Positions 33,646 to 42,552 of a stretch of DNA of 64,000 bases are shown one piece after another. Both the position numbers and the translations under genes were made by a program. Positions within the stretch are counted from its first letter, which is position 1. Each line of letters starts with the position of its first letter. Under the pieces are notes generated by a model. The model saw only the letters and a list, made by a program, of their open reading frames with translations, did not search any database and was not told where the DNA came from. The stretch is from JAEVZK01 sp038202925 (lineage in GTDB: Bacteria; Armatimonadota; Fimbriimonadia; Fimbriimonadales; Fimbriimonadaceae): contig JBBREM010000001.1 of NCBI GenBank assembly GCA_038202925.1, positions 26,052 to 90,051 of the forward strand, in the 5' to 3' direction.

Positions 33646-34386
33646 ATGAAAGCAGCACGATTGGCATTACTGTCCGCATTCAGCGCGGGCTCGATTATCA
33701 GCGCGAACGCCCAGTTCGTTTTCGACAACTTTATGGAGGGGCCAGACAGCCTCACCGTAAACACGCCTACCGGATTCATCGAAGGCCAGGAGTCCGGTTT
33801 TTTGATCGCGGGCCAGCAGCGGGACGTACTCCTGCAAGCGCTCGGCCAAGCTTTTGGGCAGGTCAGCACCTTTAACGTTAGCGGCAGCGCGACTCAGGGA
33901 GCTTCGTTCCTGAATAACGGAACCGGTTCAAACGCATTCGTCCAACTCGATTACGACGGCTTCGATGTCGAAGGCAACAACGGCGTTCAGACCGCGGGGC
34001 CGAATGAGCTGAACCTGAACCTGTCCACATCTGGACAATTCAATTTCGCGTTTCTGGCATCCGACAGCCCCGTGAAGATTGACGTCACCGCCTATACGGG
34101 CACGACTGCGTTCTCGACGGGCACGATCACGACGTCTCCGGCGAACTTCACGACGCCGACGACGTTCAGCATCGCGTTCTCGTCGTTGACGCCGGGCGTG
34201 GGTTCGACCGGAGCCTTCAACAGCGCCGATCTGGACCGCCTTGTCGTCCGCTTCACACCTGTGAACGCGGGTGGCGACTTTGCACTCTCGTCGATCTCAG
34301 CCTCCCCGGTGCCGGAGCCGGCCAGCTTCGCCGCCGTCGGGATCGGCCTGATCGGCCTCACGCGCCGACGCCGAAATCGGAAGTAG
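33646..34386 (+). CDS. PEP-CTERM sorted secreted protein
   Basis: 246 aa. Signal peptide (LALLSAFSAGSIISANAQ), a beta-rich middle, and the C-terminal sorting signal: VPEPASFAAVGIGLIGLTRR RRN, that is VPEP, a short membrane helix and a basic tail. Such proteins are processed by an exosortase and placed on the surface or in the matrix. GAGAGGAGATAGC precedes ATG 33646. No exosortase gene is in the window. Confidence 0.88.
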   Translation: MKAARLALLSAFSAGSIISANAQFVFDNFMEGPDSLTVNTPTGFIEGQESGFLIAGQQRDVLLQALGQAFGQVSTFNVSGSATQGASFLNNGTGSNAFVQLDYDGFDVEGNNGVQTAGPNELNLNLSTSGQFNFAFLASDSPVKIDVTAYTGTTAFSTGTITTSPANFTTPTTFSIAFSSLTPGVGSTGAFNSADLDRLVVRFTPVNAGGDFALSSISASPVPEPASFAAVGIGLIGLTRRRRNRK

Positions 34387-34400
34387 CAGCGGCTGATCAG

Positions 34401-34450
34401 GGGTGAATAGGTGAGGGGATTGTGTTCGATCCGCCCTCACCTATTCACCC
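34401..34450. repeat. Perfect 17-bp inverted repeat
   Basis: GGGTGAATAGGTGAGGG and its exact complement CCCTCACCTATTCACCC lie 16 bp apart. A partial third unit (TTATTCACCCCC) follows. It starts 14 bp after the PEP-CTERM stop and can act as its terminator hairpin. It overlaps the possible 5' end of the kinase frame. Confidence 0.75.
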
Positions 34451-34493
34451 ATTTACTTATTCACCCCCAATCTGTGTCACATTAAAAACTCAC

Positions 34494-36119
34494 GTGGTGG
34501 AAAACCCGCAGCATCTTAGGGGATCAAACGACCATCCAGGCGATCTCGCCGACATGTGCTGGCCCCTTGCTGAGCGCTCGCCGCAGCCGATGCTTGCGGT
34601 GGATGGGAGCCACCTCGTTCGCTACGCCAACCCTGCCTTTTACCGTCTCCTCGGCAAACAGGAAGACGAGGTGCTGGGACTCCGGTACGACGAGGTCGTG
34701 CCCAGCATTGTGGGGGTCGTTTCATCAAGTCTGATTGACCGCGTCTTTGAAACAGGGAACCAGGAGCAGCAGACCGAAAAGGGCCGCCCTGGCGGCATCG
34801 TGGGCGTGCCGGGTTCCAACTGGCTCCTTTCGATGTGGGCCGTCCCCGATGAACAGCCTCTCGGAGTGATGATCCACGTAACGGACCTGGCGATCTCCGA
34901 GGCATTGCTCCAGGAATCGACGACGATCAACGAAGCGCTGCTGCTGTCGGCGATTCGGGAGCACGAACTCGCCGGCGCGCTGGCCGAGAGCGAAGAACGC
35001 TATCGCGCACTGTATGGAGCGCTCCCAGTCGCGGCATTCCTTTGCGACTGCAACGCGGTAATTCAGAACTACAATCCGCGGGCGGCGGAACTGTGGGGTC
35101 GCGAGCCGCTGATCGGAGTCGAGCGCCATTGCGGCTCGCTGAACTTGTATCTGATGGACGGCACGCCAATGCCGCATTCGCAGAGCCCGATTATGTCGGT
35201 GTTGCGCACGGGACTGGCGGTGAGGAATGTCGAGGTGTTGATGGATCGGCCCGACGGCACGCGCATTCCCGTGACGGTCAATTTTTCCGCCCTCAGAGAC
35301 CCCGTGGGCGAAATCGTGGGTGCGGTCACTTCATTCGATGACATATCCGAGCGCATCGAAGCCGAACGGGCCATGCTCCAAGCACAGGCTGAACTGACGG
35401 AACTGGCGGCGGTGCTCGAGGAGCGTGTCCAGGAGCGAACAGCTGAACTCATGTTTTCTAACGATGAACTGGAAGGCTTCACGTACTCGGTCGCCCACGA
35501 CCTGCGGCAGCAGATTCGCGGCGTCAGCATCAACGCCGCGATTGTTCTCGCCGATGCCGGCGAAGTTTTGGATGCTCAGAACCGAGACCTTCTGAGGCGT
35601 TTGGAGCAATCGGCCAAGCAGCTCGGCAAGCTGGTGGACGACTTGTTGGGCTACGCCAGGCTCGCGCGGCTGGAGCCGGAGAAGAAGCCGTTTGATCTAA
35701 GCGAACTTGCTCGCGAGGTGAGTCGCCAGGTCGTCGATAGGGAATATTGCAGTTCCAAGACCCAATTTTCGGTCGCTCCCGGCCTCACCGCCCGCGGCGA
35801 TCCTACGATGGTGAAATTCGCGCTGGAGAACCTGATCGACAATGCCTGCAAGTATTCAGCGTTGACGGCCGAGCCTCTGGTAGAGGTCGGCCAGGACGAG
35901 CAGGGCTTTTTTGTTCGGGATAACGGAATCGGCTTTGACATGGCCTACGTGCACAAGCTCTTCCAGCCGTTCGAGCGGCTATTGCGAGGCAACGACTACC
36001 CTGGGACGGGCATCGGCTTGGCGAACGTCAAGCGCATCGTCGAAAAGCACGGCGGCCGCGTCTGGGCCGACAGCGAACCCGGCGAGGGCTCGACCTTCCA
36101 CTTCACGCTCGCTGGGTGA
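34494..36119 (+). CDS. PAS-domain sensor histidine kinase (orphan)
   Basis: About 541 aa, no membrane helix. PAS 1 begins SPQPMLAVDGSHLVRYANPAF, PAS 2 begins LYGALPVAAFLCDCNAVIQ. A coiled coil (LEERVQERTAELMFSND) leads to the H-box FTYSVAHDLRQQIRG with the phospho-His. The ATPase domain follows: N-box ENLIDNACKYSA, G1 VRDNGIGFDM, G2 GTGIGLANVKRIVEKHGG. A soluble cytosolic kinase of the phytochrome-like class; no response regulator is adjacent. The start is unsure: GTG 34494 is used here, because the frame upstream is repeat sequence; ATG 34554 is also possible. Confidence 0.85.
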   Translation: MVENPQHLRGSNDHPGDLADMCWPLAERSPQPMLAVDGSHLVRYANPAFYRLLGKQEDEVLGLRYDEVVPSIVGVVSSSLIDRVFETGNQEQQTEKGRPGGIVGVPGSNWLLSMWAVPDEQPLGVMIHVTDLAISEALLQESTTINEALLLSAIREHELAGALAESEERYRALYGALPVAAFLCDCNAVIQNYNPRAAELWGREPLIGVERHCGSLNLYLMDGTPMPHSQSPIMSVLRTGLAVRNVEVLMDRPDGTRIPVTVNFSALRDPVGEIVGAVTSFDDISERIEAERAMLQAQAELTELAAVLEERVQERTAELMFSNDELEGFTYSVAHDLRQQIRGVSINAAIVLADAGEVLDAQNRDLLRRLEQSAKQLGKLVDDLLGYARLARLEPEKKPFDLSELAREVSRQVVDREYCSSKTQFSVAPGLTARGDPTMVKFALENLIDNACKYSALTAEPLVEVGQDEQGFFVRDNGIGFDMAYVHKLFQPFERLLRGNDYPGTGIGLANVKRIVEKHGGRVWADSEPGEGSTFHFTLAG

Positions 36120-36161
36120 GCCAGACTACACTGGCTAATTCCCAGTACAACAATCATCGGT

Positions 36162-36277
36162 TTGTCATCCTGGAACTGCGCGAGTGGAGGGATTTGACCC
36201 TGGGCGGCTCGGTTGTGGACTGCCGCGCATGTACGGTTAGATCCTTTCAGTTCGCCGGCTCACTTTCAGGATGACAA
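36162..36277. repeat. ~130-bp inverted-repeat element, copy A2
   Basis: Begins TTGTCATCCTGGAACTGCGC and ends CTCACTTTCAGGATGACAA. Slightly shorter than the other copies. It lies between convergent genes. Confidence 0.75.
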
Positions 36278-36291
36278 TTCTCGTCCGCGGC

Positions 36292-37194
36292 TTAGATGCC
36301 GGCGTAGTCCGAATAGCGCTGAAACAGATTGTGCGCGGCGGGATAGCAAGAGTTGGGCGACATGAAGTGCGGGAACTCGAAGGTGATGATCTTCTCCGCC
36401 ACCTTGGATGCGGCTTCGAGCTTGAAGCGGAGATAGCGCCAATCGGCGGGCGGGAATTTGATCGGCATGTCGCGGTCGAAGGTTTCGAGGTTCGACCAGA
36501 TCGTCACGCCGTGTTTCTTGCCGAGCGCTCCGATGCCGCTTATGAAGCGGGGCAGCTCTTGGTAGTGGATCTGCCCGTCTTGGAAGGCGCAGATGTCGAA
36601 CGCGCCGCGCGTCTCGGCGAAGATGCGGTCCCAGTGGTCGAAGGAGTCGTCCAGCGACATCACGCCGCCTCCGCCTTGCTTCGCACCTTGGGGGTAGGGA
36701 GAGATGAGGACAGGGCGGTCGAGGGTTTGCTTGCAATGGCCGCCGATCTGATTGAAGAGCTCAATGATGTGGGCGTCGTTCTTGCTGGTTTCGTGGGTGA
36801 GGTACCAGCCCTTGAACGAAGGGTGATGGCCGTAGCGCCCGACAACCTCGTCGATGAAGGCCTTGTTGAGATCGACCTCCTTCCACCAGGTGCGCTGCCA
36901 CCAGAAGTGGCCCGAGTCGTAGGTGCCGAAGTAGAGGTTGAGGTTGAGCTCGTCGGCGAGGCATAGGAAGATTTCGCCGAGATCCTCATAGACCGGCAGT
37001 AGGTCGGGGATCGAGCGGGCGGGGAAGATGCATTTGTTCTGATATCCGGCGCGGATGACGATGACGGTGTCGATGCCGATCTGGGTGTAAAGCTCGAACT
37101 CCTTGCGCCAGTCGGCGGCGCTCCAGTTCTGGCTCGGGATGTCGTGGGTGATCTCGTCCAGGAAGGTGCCGGTGATGCGGGGGGAGGTGGGCAT
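36292..37194 (-). CDS. DUF4434 protein, TIM-barrel glycosidase-like
   Basis: 300 aa. It starts ITGTFLDEITHDIPSQNW and has FELYTQIGIDTVIVIRAGY, the WYLTHETS segment with a candidate catalytic Glu, and repeated aromatic motifs. This matches DUF4434, which is structurally related to glycoside hydrolases; no activity is established. There is no signal peptide, so it should be cytosolic. Confidence 0.75.
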   Translation of the reverse strand: MPTSPRITGTFLDEITHDIPSQNWSAADWRKEFELYTQIGIDTVIVIRAGYQNKCIFPARSIPDLLPVYEDLGEIFLCLADELNLNLYFGTYDSGHFWWQRTWWKEVDLNKAFIDEVVGRYGHHPSFKGWYLTHETSKNDAHIIELFNQIGGHCKQTLDRPVLISPYPQGAKQGGGGVMSLDDSFDHWDRIFAETRGAFDICAFQDGQIHYQELPRFISGIGALGKKHGVTIWSNLETFDRDMPIKFPPADWRYLRFKLEAASKVAEKIITFEFPHFMSPNSCYPAAHNLFQRYSDYAGI

Positions 37195-37202
37195 GGAAGT
37201 GT

Positions 37203-37224
37203 TGCGGTATTGGGTATTGGGTGT
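37203..37224. repeat. TATTGGG heptamer array
   Basis: GTATTGGGTATTGGG array just upstream of the DUF4434 start codon. Same unit as 19184-19206. Confidence 0.45.
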
Positions 37225-37235
37225 TCGGCGTGGGT

Positions 37236-37730
37236 TTATTCTCTGCCCATGATTTGCTCTCGGTAGCGCTTGTAGCTATCGGTCTGCTCCACATTGAGTC
37301 CCAGGGCTGAGGCGACGGAGTAGGTTCGCTTCTCGATCCACAGGAGCCGGCGGCCGGACATGAGCCTCGCCCAGCGGCCGCTGTTCCAGAGGACGGTCGC
37401 GCGGTAGATGCGCCAGGGCCGTAGGGGGACGTCCGGGCTTTTCGCCGCCTTGTGGTTGACCGAGAGTTTGATGCTGCGGAGTTGGTGGGCGGGGTGGATG
37501 TGCTTGGCGAGGACGGGCCAGATTCCGGTGATAGTCACGAGGTGCCGCTCATCTTCGTTTACGACGATCTTGCGCACGTAGAGCGCCATCAGCAGGCCAA
37601 TGCCGCCCATCACCCAGCCGGGGTACCAGATCCATCCGCGCTGCCAGCATAGGGCGGCGGCGAGCAGGAGCAGCAGGGTGCCGATGAGCCGGATGCTCTG
37701 ATAAGGCCGAAACACGCGCGTGAAGAACAT
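37236..37730 (-). CDS. Small membrane protein, PH-like, unknown function
   Basis: 164 aa. Two N-terminal membrane helices (IRLIGTLLLLLAAALCW and YPGWVMGGIGLLMALYV) are followed by a soluble beta-rich part (LVTITGIWPVLAKHIHPAHQ ... RLLWIEKRTYSVASAL) resembling bacterial PH-like membrane proteins. I cannot name a family with certainty. It lies upstream of DUF4434 in the same direction. Confidence 0.6.
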   Translation of the reverse strand: MFFTRVFRPYQSIRLIGTLLLLLAAALCWQRGWIWYPGWVMGGIGLLMALYVRKIVVNEDERHLVTITGIWPVLAKHIHPAHQLRSIKLSVNHKAAKSPDVPLRPWRIYRATVLWNSGRWARLMSGRRLLWIEKRTYSVASALGLNVEQTDSYKRYREQIMGRE

Positions 37731-37764
37731 CCGACCGGGAGCATATCATGGCTGGGTGTTGGGG

Positions 37765-37854
37765 TACATCGTGATTCGTGATTCGTGGATCGTGATTCCA
37801 AAGTCCAAATTCCAAATTCCAAATTCCAAATTCCAAATTCCAAATTCCAAATTC
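37765..37854. repeat. Heptamer arrays GTGATTC and CCAAATT
   Basis: First three to four units of GATTCGT/GTGATTC, then about eight units of CCAAATT ending one base before the recX GTG. Because 3 x 7 = 21 bp, one frame reads through as a SKFQIPN heptapeptide repeat. Related arrays: 58257-58375 and 8241-8332. Confidence 0.85.
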
Positions 37855-38292
37855 GTGAACGCCCTCAGTCAAGCCCTCAAGCTCCTCGCGGTGCGCCCGT
37901 ACTTCTCGTTGGAGCTGCGCGAGAAGCTGCTCGCTGCCGGGTTTTCGGATGGGGACGTAGAAGAGGTTGTAAACTTCTTGCGGGGGCGGAAGCTCCTGAA
38001 TGACGACAACACGACTCAAAGCCTTATCGATCGCCGGTCCGGGAAGCGAGCGGTGGGGACAGAAAAATTGCGCGCCGAGCTGGAAAAGCGCGGCGCATCG
38101 GAAGACATAGCGGAGCAACTGCTGGCGGTGGCGAGCGAATCCGAACGCGCGCTCGATGCCTTGCGCGGCAAGTTCAAGCTGGGCGCGGACAGGGCGAAAG
38201 CCGGCCGCTTCCTTGTTGGCCGGGGGTTCGCCGAAGAGGCGATCGAGACGGCGCTTGGCGAGTTTTGCGGAGACGAGACCTTCCCGGAATGA
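37855..38292 (+). CDS. recX: RecX-family regulatory protein
   Basis: 145 aa of three-helix repeats: ALKLLAVRPYFSLELREKL, VVNFLRGRKLLNDD, and GRFLVGRGFAEEAIETAL. This matches RecX, which inhibits RecA filaments. GTG 37855 is used because everything upstream in frame is heptamer array. Translation thus appears to start at the first base after the array, with no normal Shine-Dalgarno. It is followed by rny 9 bp later. Confidence 0.8.
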   Translation: MNALSQALKLLAVRPYFSLELREKLLAAGFSDGDVEEVVNFLRGRKLLNDDNTTQSLIDRRSGKRAVGTEKLRAELEKRGASEDIAEQLLAVASESERALDALRGKFKLGADRAKAGRFLVGRGFAEEAIETALGEFCGDETFPE

Positions 38293-38301
38293 AGGTGAAC
38301 C

Positions 38302-39846
38302 ATGGCGGATATCCTGATTGCCCTGCTTTCGGGCGGAGGAATTGCCGCGCTGGCGGTGGCTGGGCTGTACGGGCTCTGGTTGCGCTCCAGCTTGAAAGCA
38401 GCGCGCCGTAAGCGCGAGGAGGCGGCTTTTCTGCAGCACAAGCTGGAGAAAGAAGCCGAGTTTCGCCTGAATGAGGCGAACCTCGTTGCGAAGGAAGAGG
38501 CGTTGCGGCTGCGCGAAAAGACCGAAGAAGAGCTGCGCGAAAAGCAGCTCAATCTTGCGCGCCAGCAGGACAAGCTGGCGGCTCGCGACGACTCGTTGGA
38601 GAAGCGGCGGACCCAGATCGAAGATCGTGAACAGACACTGCTCGCCGACCAACGCCGCCTCCAGGAGCGGATGGAGGACATCGAGCGGCGCGGCATGCAG
38701 ATCGACCAGGAGCTTCAGCGCGTTGGCAAGTTGAAGCGCGAGGATGCGCGTGAACTGGTGATCCAGCGCGTGGAGGATGAGGCGCGGGAGGCAGCGGTGC
38801 GGCGGGCGAAGCAGATCGAGGCAGAGGCCGTCCAGGAGGCCGAGCGGCGGGCGCGGAAGATCGTGCTGGATACGATCGAGCGGTCGGTGGTCGACTACGT
38901 GACGGAGGCGACGGTCGCGGTGATCGAGCTGCCGAGCGAGGACATGAAGGGCCGGATCATCGGGCGCGAGGGGCGGAATATTCGCGCGTTCGAGCAGGTG
39001 ACCGGCGTCGATCTGATCATCGACGAGACCCCGGAGGCCGTGGTGATTTCGAGTTTCGATCCGGTGCGGCGAGAGACGGCGCGGCTGACCCTGATGAACC
39101 TGATGATCGACGGGCGGATCCATCCGAGCCGGATCGAGGAACTGCACGAGAAAGCGCAGGCCGAGGTTGAGCGCACGATCCGCGAGGCAGGAGAACGAGC
39201 TGCCGAGCGCGCGAATGTGCACAGCTTGGGACCGCGAGTGATCGAGACGATTGGGCGGCTGCGGTTCCGCACGAGCTACGCTCAGAACGTGCTCGACCAC
39301 TCGGTCGAGGTGTCGCGGCTGGCTGCGATGCTCGCCTCGGAGCTGGGGTTGAATGTCGAGATTGCGAAGCGGGCGGGATTCTTGCACGACATCGGCAAGG
39401 CTTTGGGGCCGGAATGGGAAGGGCCGCACGCGATCACGGGGATGGAATATTTGCGCGGCATGGATGAGAAGGAGACGGTGCTGCACGCGGTGGGGGCCCA
39501 TCACCATGAGATCGAGCCTTCATCTCCGGAGGCCACGCTCGTCATCGTCGCGGACACAATCTCGGCGGCGCGGCCGGGTGCGAGGCGCGAGAATTTGGAG
39601 AACTACATCAAGCGCCTTACCGCGTTGGAGGGGTTGGCGAACAGCTTCCCCGGTGTGGAGCGGTCGTATGCGGTGCAAGCGGGGCGGGAGATACGATTGA
39701 TCGTGAGACCGCAAGAAATCGACGACCTTGCCGCGACGCGGCTGGCCAACGATGTGGCGAAGCGCATTGAGAATGAGCTGGAGTATCCGGGGCAGATCAA
39801 GGTGACGGTCATCCGCGAGACGCGCGTGCAGCAGGTGGCGAAGTGA
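38302..39846 (+). CDS. rny: Ribonuclease Y
   Basis: 514 aa. An N-terminal membrane anchor (IALLSGGGIAALAVAGLYGLW), a long charged coiled coil (residues ~35-195), a KH domain (MKGRIIGREGRNIRAFEQ) and an HD domain (VLDHSVEVSRL ... AGFLHDIGKALG ... AVGAHHHEI). A membrane-bound endoribonuclease that starts mRNA decay in many non-proteobacterial lineages. GAAGGTGAACC precedes ATG 38302. Length and domain order are normal. Confidence 0.96.
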   Translation: MADILIALLSGGGIAALAVAGLYGLWLRSSLKAARRKREEAAFLQHKLEKEAEFRLNEANLVAKEEALRLREKTEEELREKQLNLARQQDKLAARDDSLEKRRTQIEDREQTLLADQRRLQERMEDIERRGMQIDQELQRVGKLKREDARELVIQRVEDEAREAAVRRAKQIEAEAVQEAERRARKIVLDTIERSVVDYVTEATVAVIELPSEDMKGRIIGREGRNIRAFEQVTGVDLIIDETPEAVVISSFDPVRRETARLTLMNLMIDGRIHPSRIEELHEKAQAEVERTIREAGERAAERANVHSLGPRVIETIGRLRFRTSYAQNVLDHSVEVSRLAAMLASELGLNVEIAKRAGFLHDIGKALGPEWEGPHAITGMEYLRGMDEKETVLHAVGAHHHEIEPSSPEATLVIVADTISAARPGARRENLENYIKRLTALEGLANSFPGVERSYAVQAGREIRLIVRPQEIDDLAATRLANDVAKRIENELEYPGQIKVTVIRETRVQQVAK

Positions 39847-39861
39847 GACCGGCCTTCAGTA

Positions 39862-39990
39862 TTGTCATCCTGGAACGGTGCGAGGCACGAGCGCGAGTGA
39901 AAGGACCTGACCCGGGTCCCGCTTACTTGTTCGCAGGGCGTGCCTACCGGCAGATCCTTCCAGTTCGCAAGCTCACTTCCAGGATGACAA
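39862..39990. repeat. ~130-bp inverted-repeat element, copy A3
   Basis: Starts TTGTCATCCTGGAACGGTGC, contains GAGCGCGAGTGAAAGGAC and ends CTCACTTCCAGGATGACAA. It is the first of two repeats filling the 337-bp gap between rny and coaBC. Confidence 0.75.
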
Positions 39991-39999
39991 ATTATGGGT

Positions 40000-40088
40000 T
40001 GTCATTCCGAGCGCAGCCGAGGAATCGAACTGCGGATCACTCTATAAGTCAACCGCTATCTCGATCCCTCGGCTTCGCTCGAGATGAC
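40000..40088. repeat. Dispersed CTCGGCTTCGCTCG repeat pair (copy 2)
   Basis: TGTCATTCCGAGCGCAGCCG at the left and CTCGGCTTCGCTCGAGATGACA at the right form an imperfect inverted pair about 90 bp long. It lies directly beside element A3. The following ~95 bp to coaBC show no other structure. Confidence 0.65.
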
Positions 40089-40183
40089 AGCTATAAGTTA
40101 GCGGTCAAGGGCTCCTTGCAATCCGCTGCAGAGATCCTTCCCAAGCTCAGGGCGACAACTGTGACAACCGGGTGGCGACTGCT

Positions 40184-41353
40184 ATGAACCTCGTTCTTGG
40201 CGTGTCCGGGAGCGTCGCCGCGTATCGGGCGGCTGATCTGGCTCGTGAGCTGATGCGGCAGGGATTTACAGTTCGGGTGTGCCTCACCGACGCCGCGCAG
40301 AACTTCGTTACGCCGGCACTCTTTGCAGTTCTCACGGGGCAGCCGTGCCTTGTGGACACGTTCGAAGAGCCGGAGACGGGGCGCATGGCGCATATCGACT
40401 GGGCGCGGAAGGCCGATTTGATTCTCATCGCTCCCGCGACCGCGAATACGATCGCCAAGATCGCGCAGGGCATCGGCGACGACATGCTATCCACGATTTG
40501 CCTGGCGAGCGAGGCGCCTCTTGTGGTCGCGCCGGCGATGAACCCGCACATGTACGCGAGCGACGCCGCTCAGGAGGCTTTGCAGAAGTTGAAATCACGG
40601 GCGGCTCTTGTTGTCGAGCCAGCCGAGGGCGACGTGGCCTGCGGCGAGCAGGGGCAGGGGAAGCTGGCGTCGGTTGCCCATATTGTGGAGGCGGTTCTTA
40701 CCGTTCAGAAGCGGTCCAAGAAGCTTGAGGGCAAGACGGTTTTGATCACGAGCGGACCCACCCAAGAGGCGATCGACGATGTGCGATTCCTTAGCAATCG
40801 ATCGAGTGGGAAGATGGGTGCCGCGCTGGCGCGGGCGGCGCTGCTGATGGGGGCTTCGCGGGTGGTTGTGGTCAGCGGACCAACCGCGGTTGCCTATCCG
40901 CTCGGTGCTGAGGTCTTGCGGGTGACGAGCGCCGAGCAGATGCTGAAGTGCGCTCTGCCGCTTGCTTCCGCCGCGGATTTGATTGTGGGGGCGGCGGCGG
41001 TTGCTGACAATCGCCCGGCGCATCGGGAGGACGGCAAGCTACGCCGGTCGGCGGAGCCTCTTTCGCTCAAACTGGTGCCGAATCCCGACGTGATCGCCGA
41101 GCTTGCGAAGGTGGCCAAGGGGCTTGTGATCGGATTCGCGGCCGAGCCATCGGCTGATCTTGCCGCAGCGCGGGAGAAGGTCGTAAAGAAGGGGCTTCAC
41201 GCGATCGCGGTGAACGATGTAAGCCGGGACGGGATTGGCTTCGACGCGGAAGAGAACGAGTTGACGTTGATCCGAAAGGACGGGACTACGGCCTCGAGCG
41301 GGCGGCAAAGCAAGCTGGCCTGCGCACTTTGGCTTCTATCTCATCTCCCATAA
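40184..41353 (+). CDS. coaBC: Bifunctional PPC decarboxylase / phosphopantothenate-cysteine ligase
   Basis: 389 aa. N-terminal flavoprotein domain (CoaC): LVLGVSGSVAAYRAADLARE, the active-site region with IAPATANTIAKIAQG and the PAMNPHMY motif. C-terminal CoaB: LITSGPTQEAIDDVRFLSNRS, GKMGAALARAAL, FAAEPS and IAVNDVS. Two consecutive steps of CoA synthesis. ATG 40184 is preferred over GTG 40172, since NLVLGVSGS is the family start. Confidence 0.95.
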   Translation: MNLVLGVSGSVAAYRAADLARELMRQGFTVRVCLTDAAQNFVTPALFAVLTGQPCLVDTFEEPETGRMAHIDWARKADLILIAPATANTIAKIAQGIGDDMLSTICLASEAPLVVAPAMNPHMYASDAAQEALQKLKSRAALVVEPAEGDVACGEQGQGKLASVAHIVEAVLTVQKRSKKLEGKTVLITSGPTQEAIDDVRFLSNRSSGKMGAALARAALLMGASRVVVVSGPTAVAYPLGAEVLRVTSAEQMLKCALPLASAADLIVGAAAVADNRPAHREDGKLRRSAEPLSLKLVPNPDVIAELAKVAKGLVIGFAAEPSADLAAAREKVVKKGLHAIAVNDVSRDGIGFDAEENELTLIRKDGTTASSGRQSKLACALWLLSHLP

Positions 41354-41455
41354 CGAGCTGGGTCAAAGAAAGTCTGAGCCGCTACCAGAAACGCCGGCAC
41401 AAGTAGAACAGAGGCGCGAAGCGCCTGAGGGGCAAGGCGTGCCTTGCCCGCGATC

Positions 41456-41579
41456 GGTCATCCTGAGCGAAGGAGGCGAGCCGTGCGAGTGCTCGCAGTC
41501 GAACGATCGCCGTTTATTGCGCCTTGTTGCGGCGGTCCTTCGACTCACCCGCGGGGAGCGCCCTCGCTCAGGATGACGG
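41456..41579. repeat. Dispersed TCATCCTGAGCGAAG repeat, copy C2
   Basis: Starts GGTCATCCTGAGCGAAGGAG and ends GCCCTCGCTCAGGATGACGG, a long imperfect inverted repeat with GCGGCGGTCCTTCGACT inside. It lies between coaBC and lipA; a smaller GC hairpin (GGCGCGAAGCGCC, near 41411) precedes it. Confidence 0.65.
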
Positions 41580-41613
41580 TGTTACCCCCCCCGCGGGTTC
41601 GTGCCCTGTCAGC

Positions 41614-41619
41614 TATAAT
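41614..41619 (+). promoter_or_regulatory. -10 box of lipA, leaderless type
   Basis: A perfect TATAAT ends 6 bases before the lipA ATG (41626), and there is no Shine-Dalgarno. The transcript would start at or within a base of the start codon. Confidence 0.55.
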
Positions 41620-41625
41620 CGAACC

Positions 41626-42528
41626 ATGACTCAGCGGCTTCCGGAGTGGCTCACCATCCGACTCCCGCGCCCCGACACGATCAAAGAAGTCGAGGGCATG
41701 ATGCGGGCGAAAAGTCTGCACACCGTCTGTGAATCCGCCCGATGCCCCAACCTCCCCGAGTGCTGGAGCAAGAAGACCGCGACCTTCATGATCCTGGGCG
41801 AGACGTGTACCCGCAGCTGCGGCTTCTGCGCCATCAAAGTCGGCCGCGGCGAGCAGGTCAACGCCGATGAGCCCGCCGATCTGGCGCGAGTCGCCAACGA
41901 CCTAGGTCTCAAACATGTCGTCGTCACTAGTGTCGCCCGCGACGATCTCAAGGATGAAGGCGCGAACCAGTTTGCCCGCACCATCGAAGAGTTGCGCAAA
42001 GCGAATCCTCTGCAGATCGTCGAAGTCCTCACCCCTGACTTCAAAGCCAAGCGCGACTTGATCGAGATCGTGGTAAAAGCCCGGCCCGACATTTTCAACC
42101 ACAACATCGAGACCGTCAAGCGCCTCTCCCCCATCGTCCGCCCGCAGGCTAGATACGAGCGCACACTTCAGGTCCTGAAGACCGTGAAGGAGCTCGATCC
42201 GACCATCTACACTAAATCGGGCATCATGCTCGGCCTCGGGGAAACCAACGACGAAGTCCTGGAAACTCTTCGCGACCTACGCGCCGTCGGCGTCGACGCG
42301 GTCACCATTGGCCAATACTTACGCCCAACGATGAAGCATCTTCCAGTCAACGAGTTCGTCCACCCGAACCGGTTCAAGGAGTACGAGAAGATCGGCGAAG
42401 ACCTCGGATTCGCCTTCGTAGCCAGCGGCCCCTTCATCCGAAGCTCCTACAACGCGATCGAGTTCAGCAAGAAGGTCATGGCCGAGCGGCTCGATCAAAT
42501 GGATGCCCACTCCGTAGCCGCCCAGTAG
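41626..42528 (+). CDS. lipA: Lipoyl synthase
   Basis: 300 aa radical SAM enzyme. First cluster motif: CESARCPNLPECWSKKTATF (C-x4-C-x5-C). SAM cluster: GETCTRSCGFCAIKVG (CxxxCxxC). The C-terminal Ser ligand segment GPFIRSSYNA is present. It inserts two sulfurs into octanoyl groups of lipoyl domains. ATG 41626 begins MTQRLPEWLTIRLPRPD. The GC of third positions is C-rich here, unlike neighbours that favour G. No lipB is adjacent. Confidence 0.96.
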   Translation: MTQRLPEWLTIRLPRPDTIKEVEGMMRAKSLHTVCESARCPNLPECWSKKTATFMILGETCTRSCGFCAIKVGRGEQVNADEPADLARVANDLGLKHVVVTSVARDDLKDEGANQFARTIEELRKANPLQIVEVLTPDFKAKRDLIEIVVKARPDIFNHNIETVKRLSPIVRPQARYERTLQVLKTVKELDPTIYTKSGIMLGLGETNDEVLETLRDLRAVGVDAVTIGQYLRPTMKHLPVNEFVHPNRFKEYEKIGEDLGFAFVASGPFIRSSYNAIEFSKKVMAERLDQMDAHSVAAQ

Positions 42529-42552
42529 CCGCCGGTCTTTAGCCGGCGTCGC

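Noticed and set aside
37765..37854. Heptamer array as CRISPR or replication iterons
   Set aside because: Units are 7 bp without spacers; there is no Rep gene, DnaA-box cluster or AT-rich unwinding region beside it.
37549..39507. Minus-strand open frame of 652 codons across rny and recX
   Set aside because: Shadow of the rny coding strand; composition (Arg, Leu, His-rich) and lack of any motif argue against a gene.
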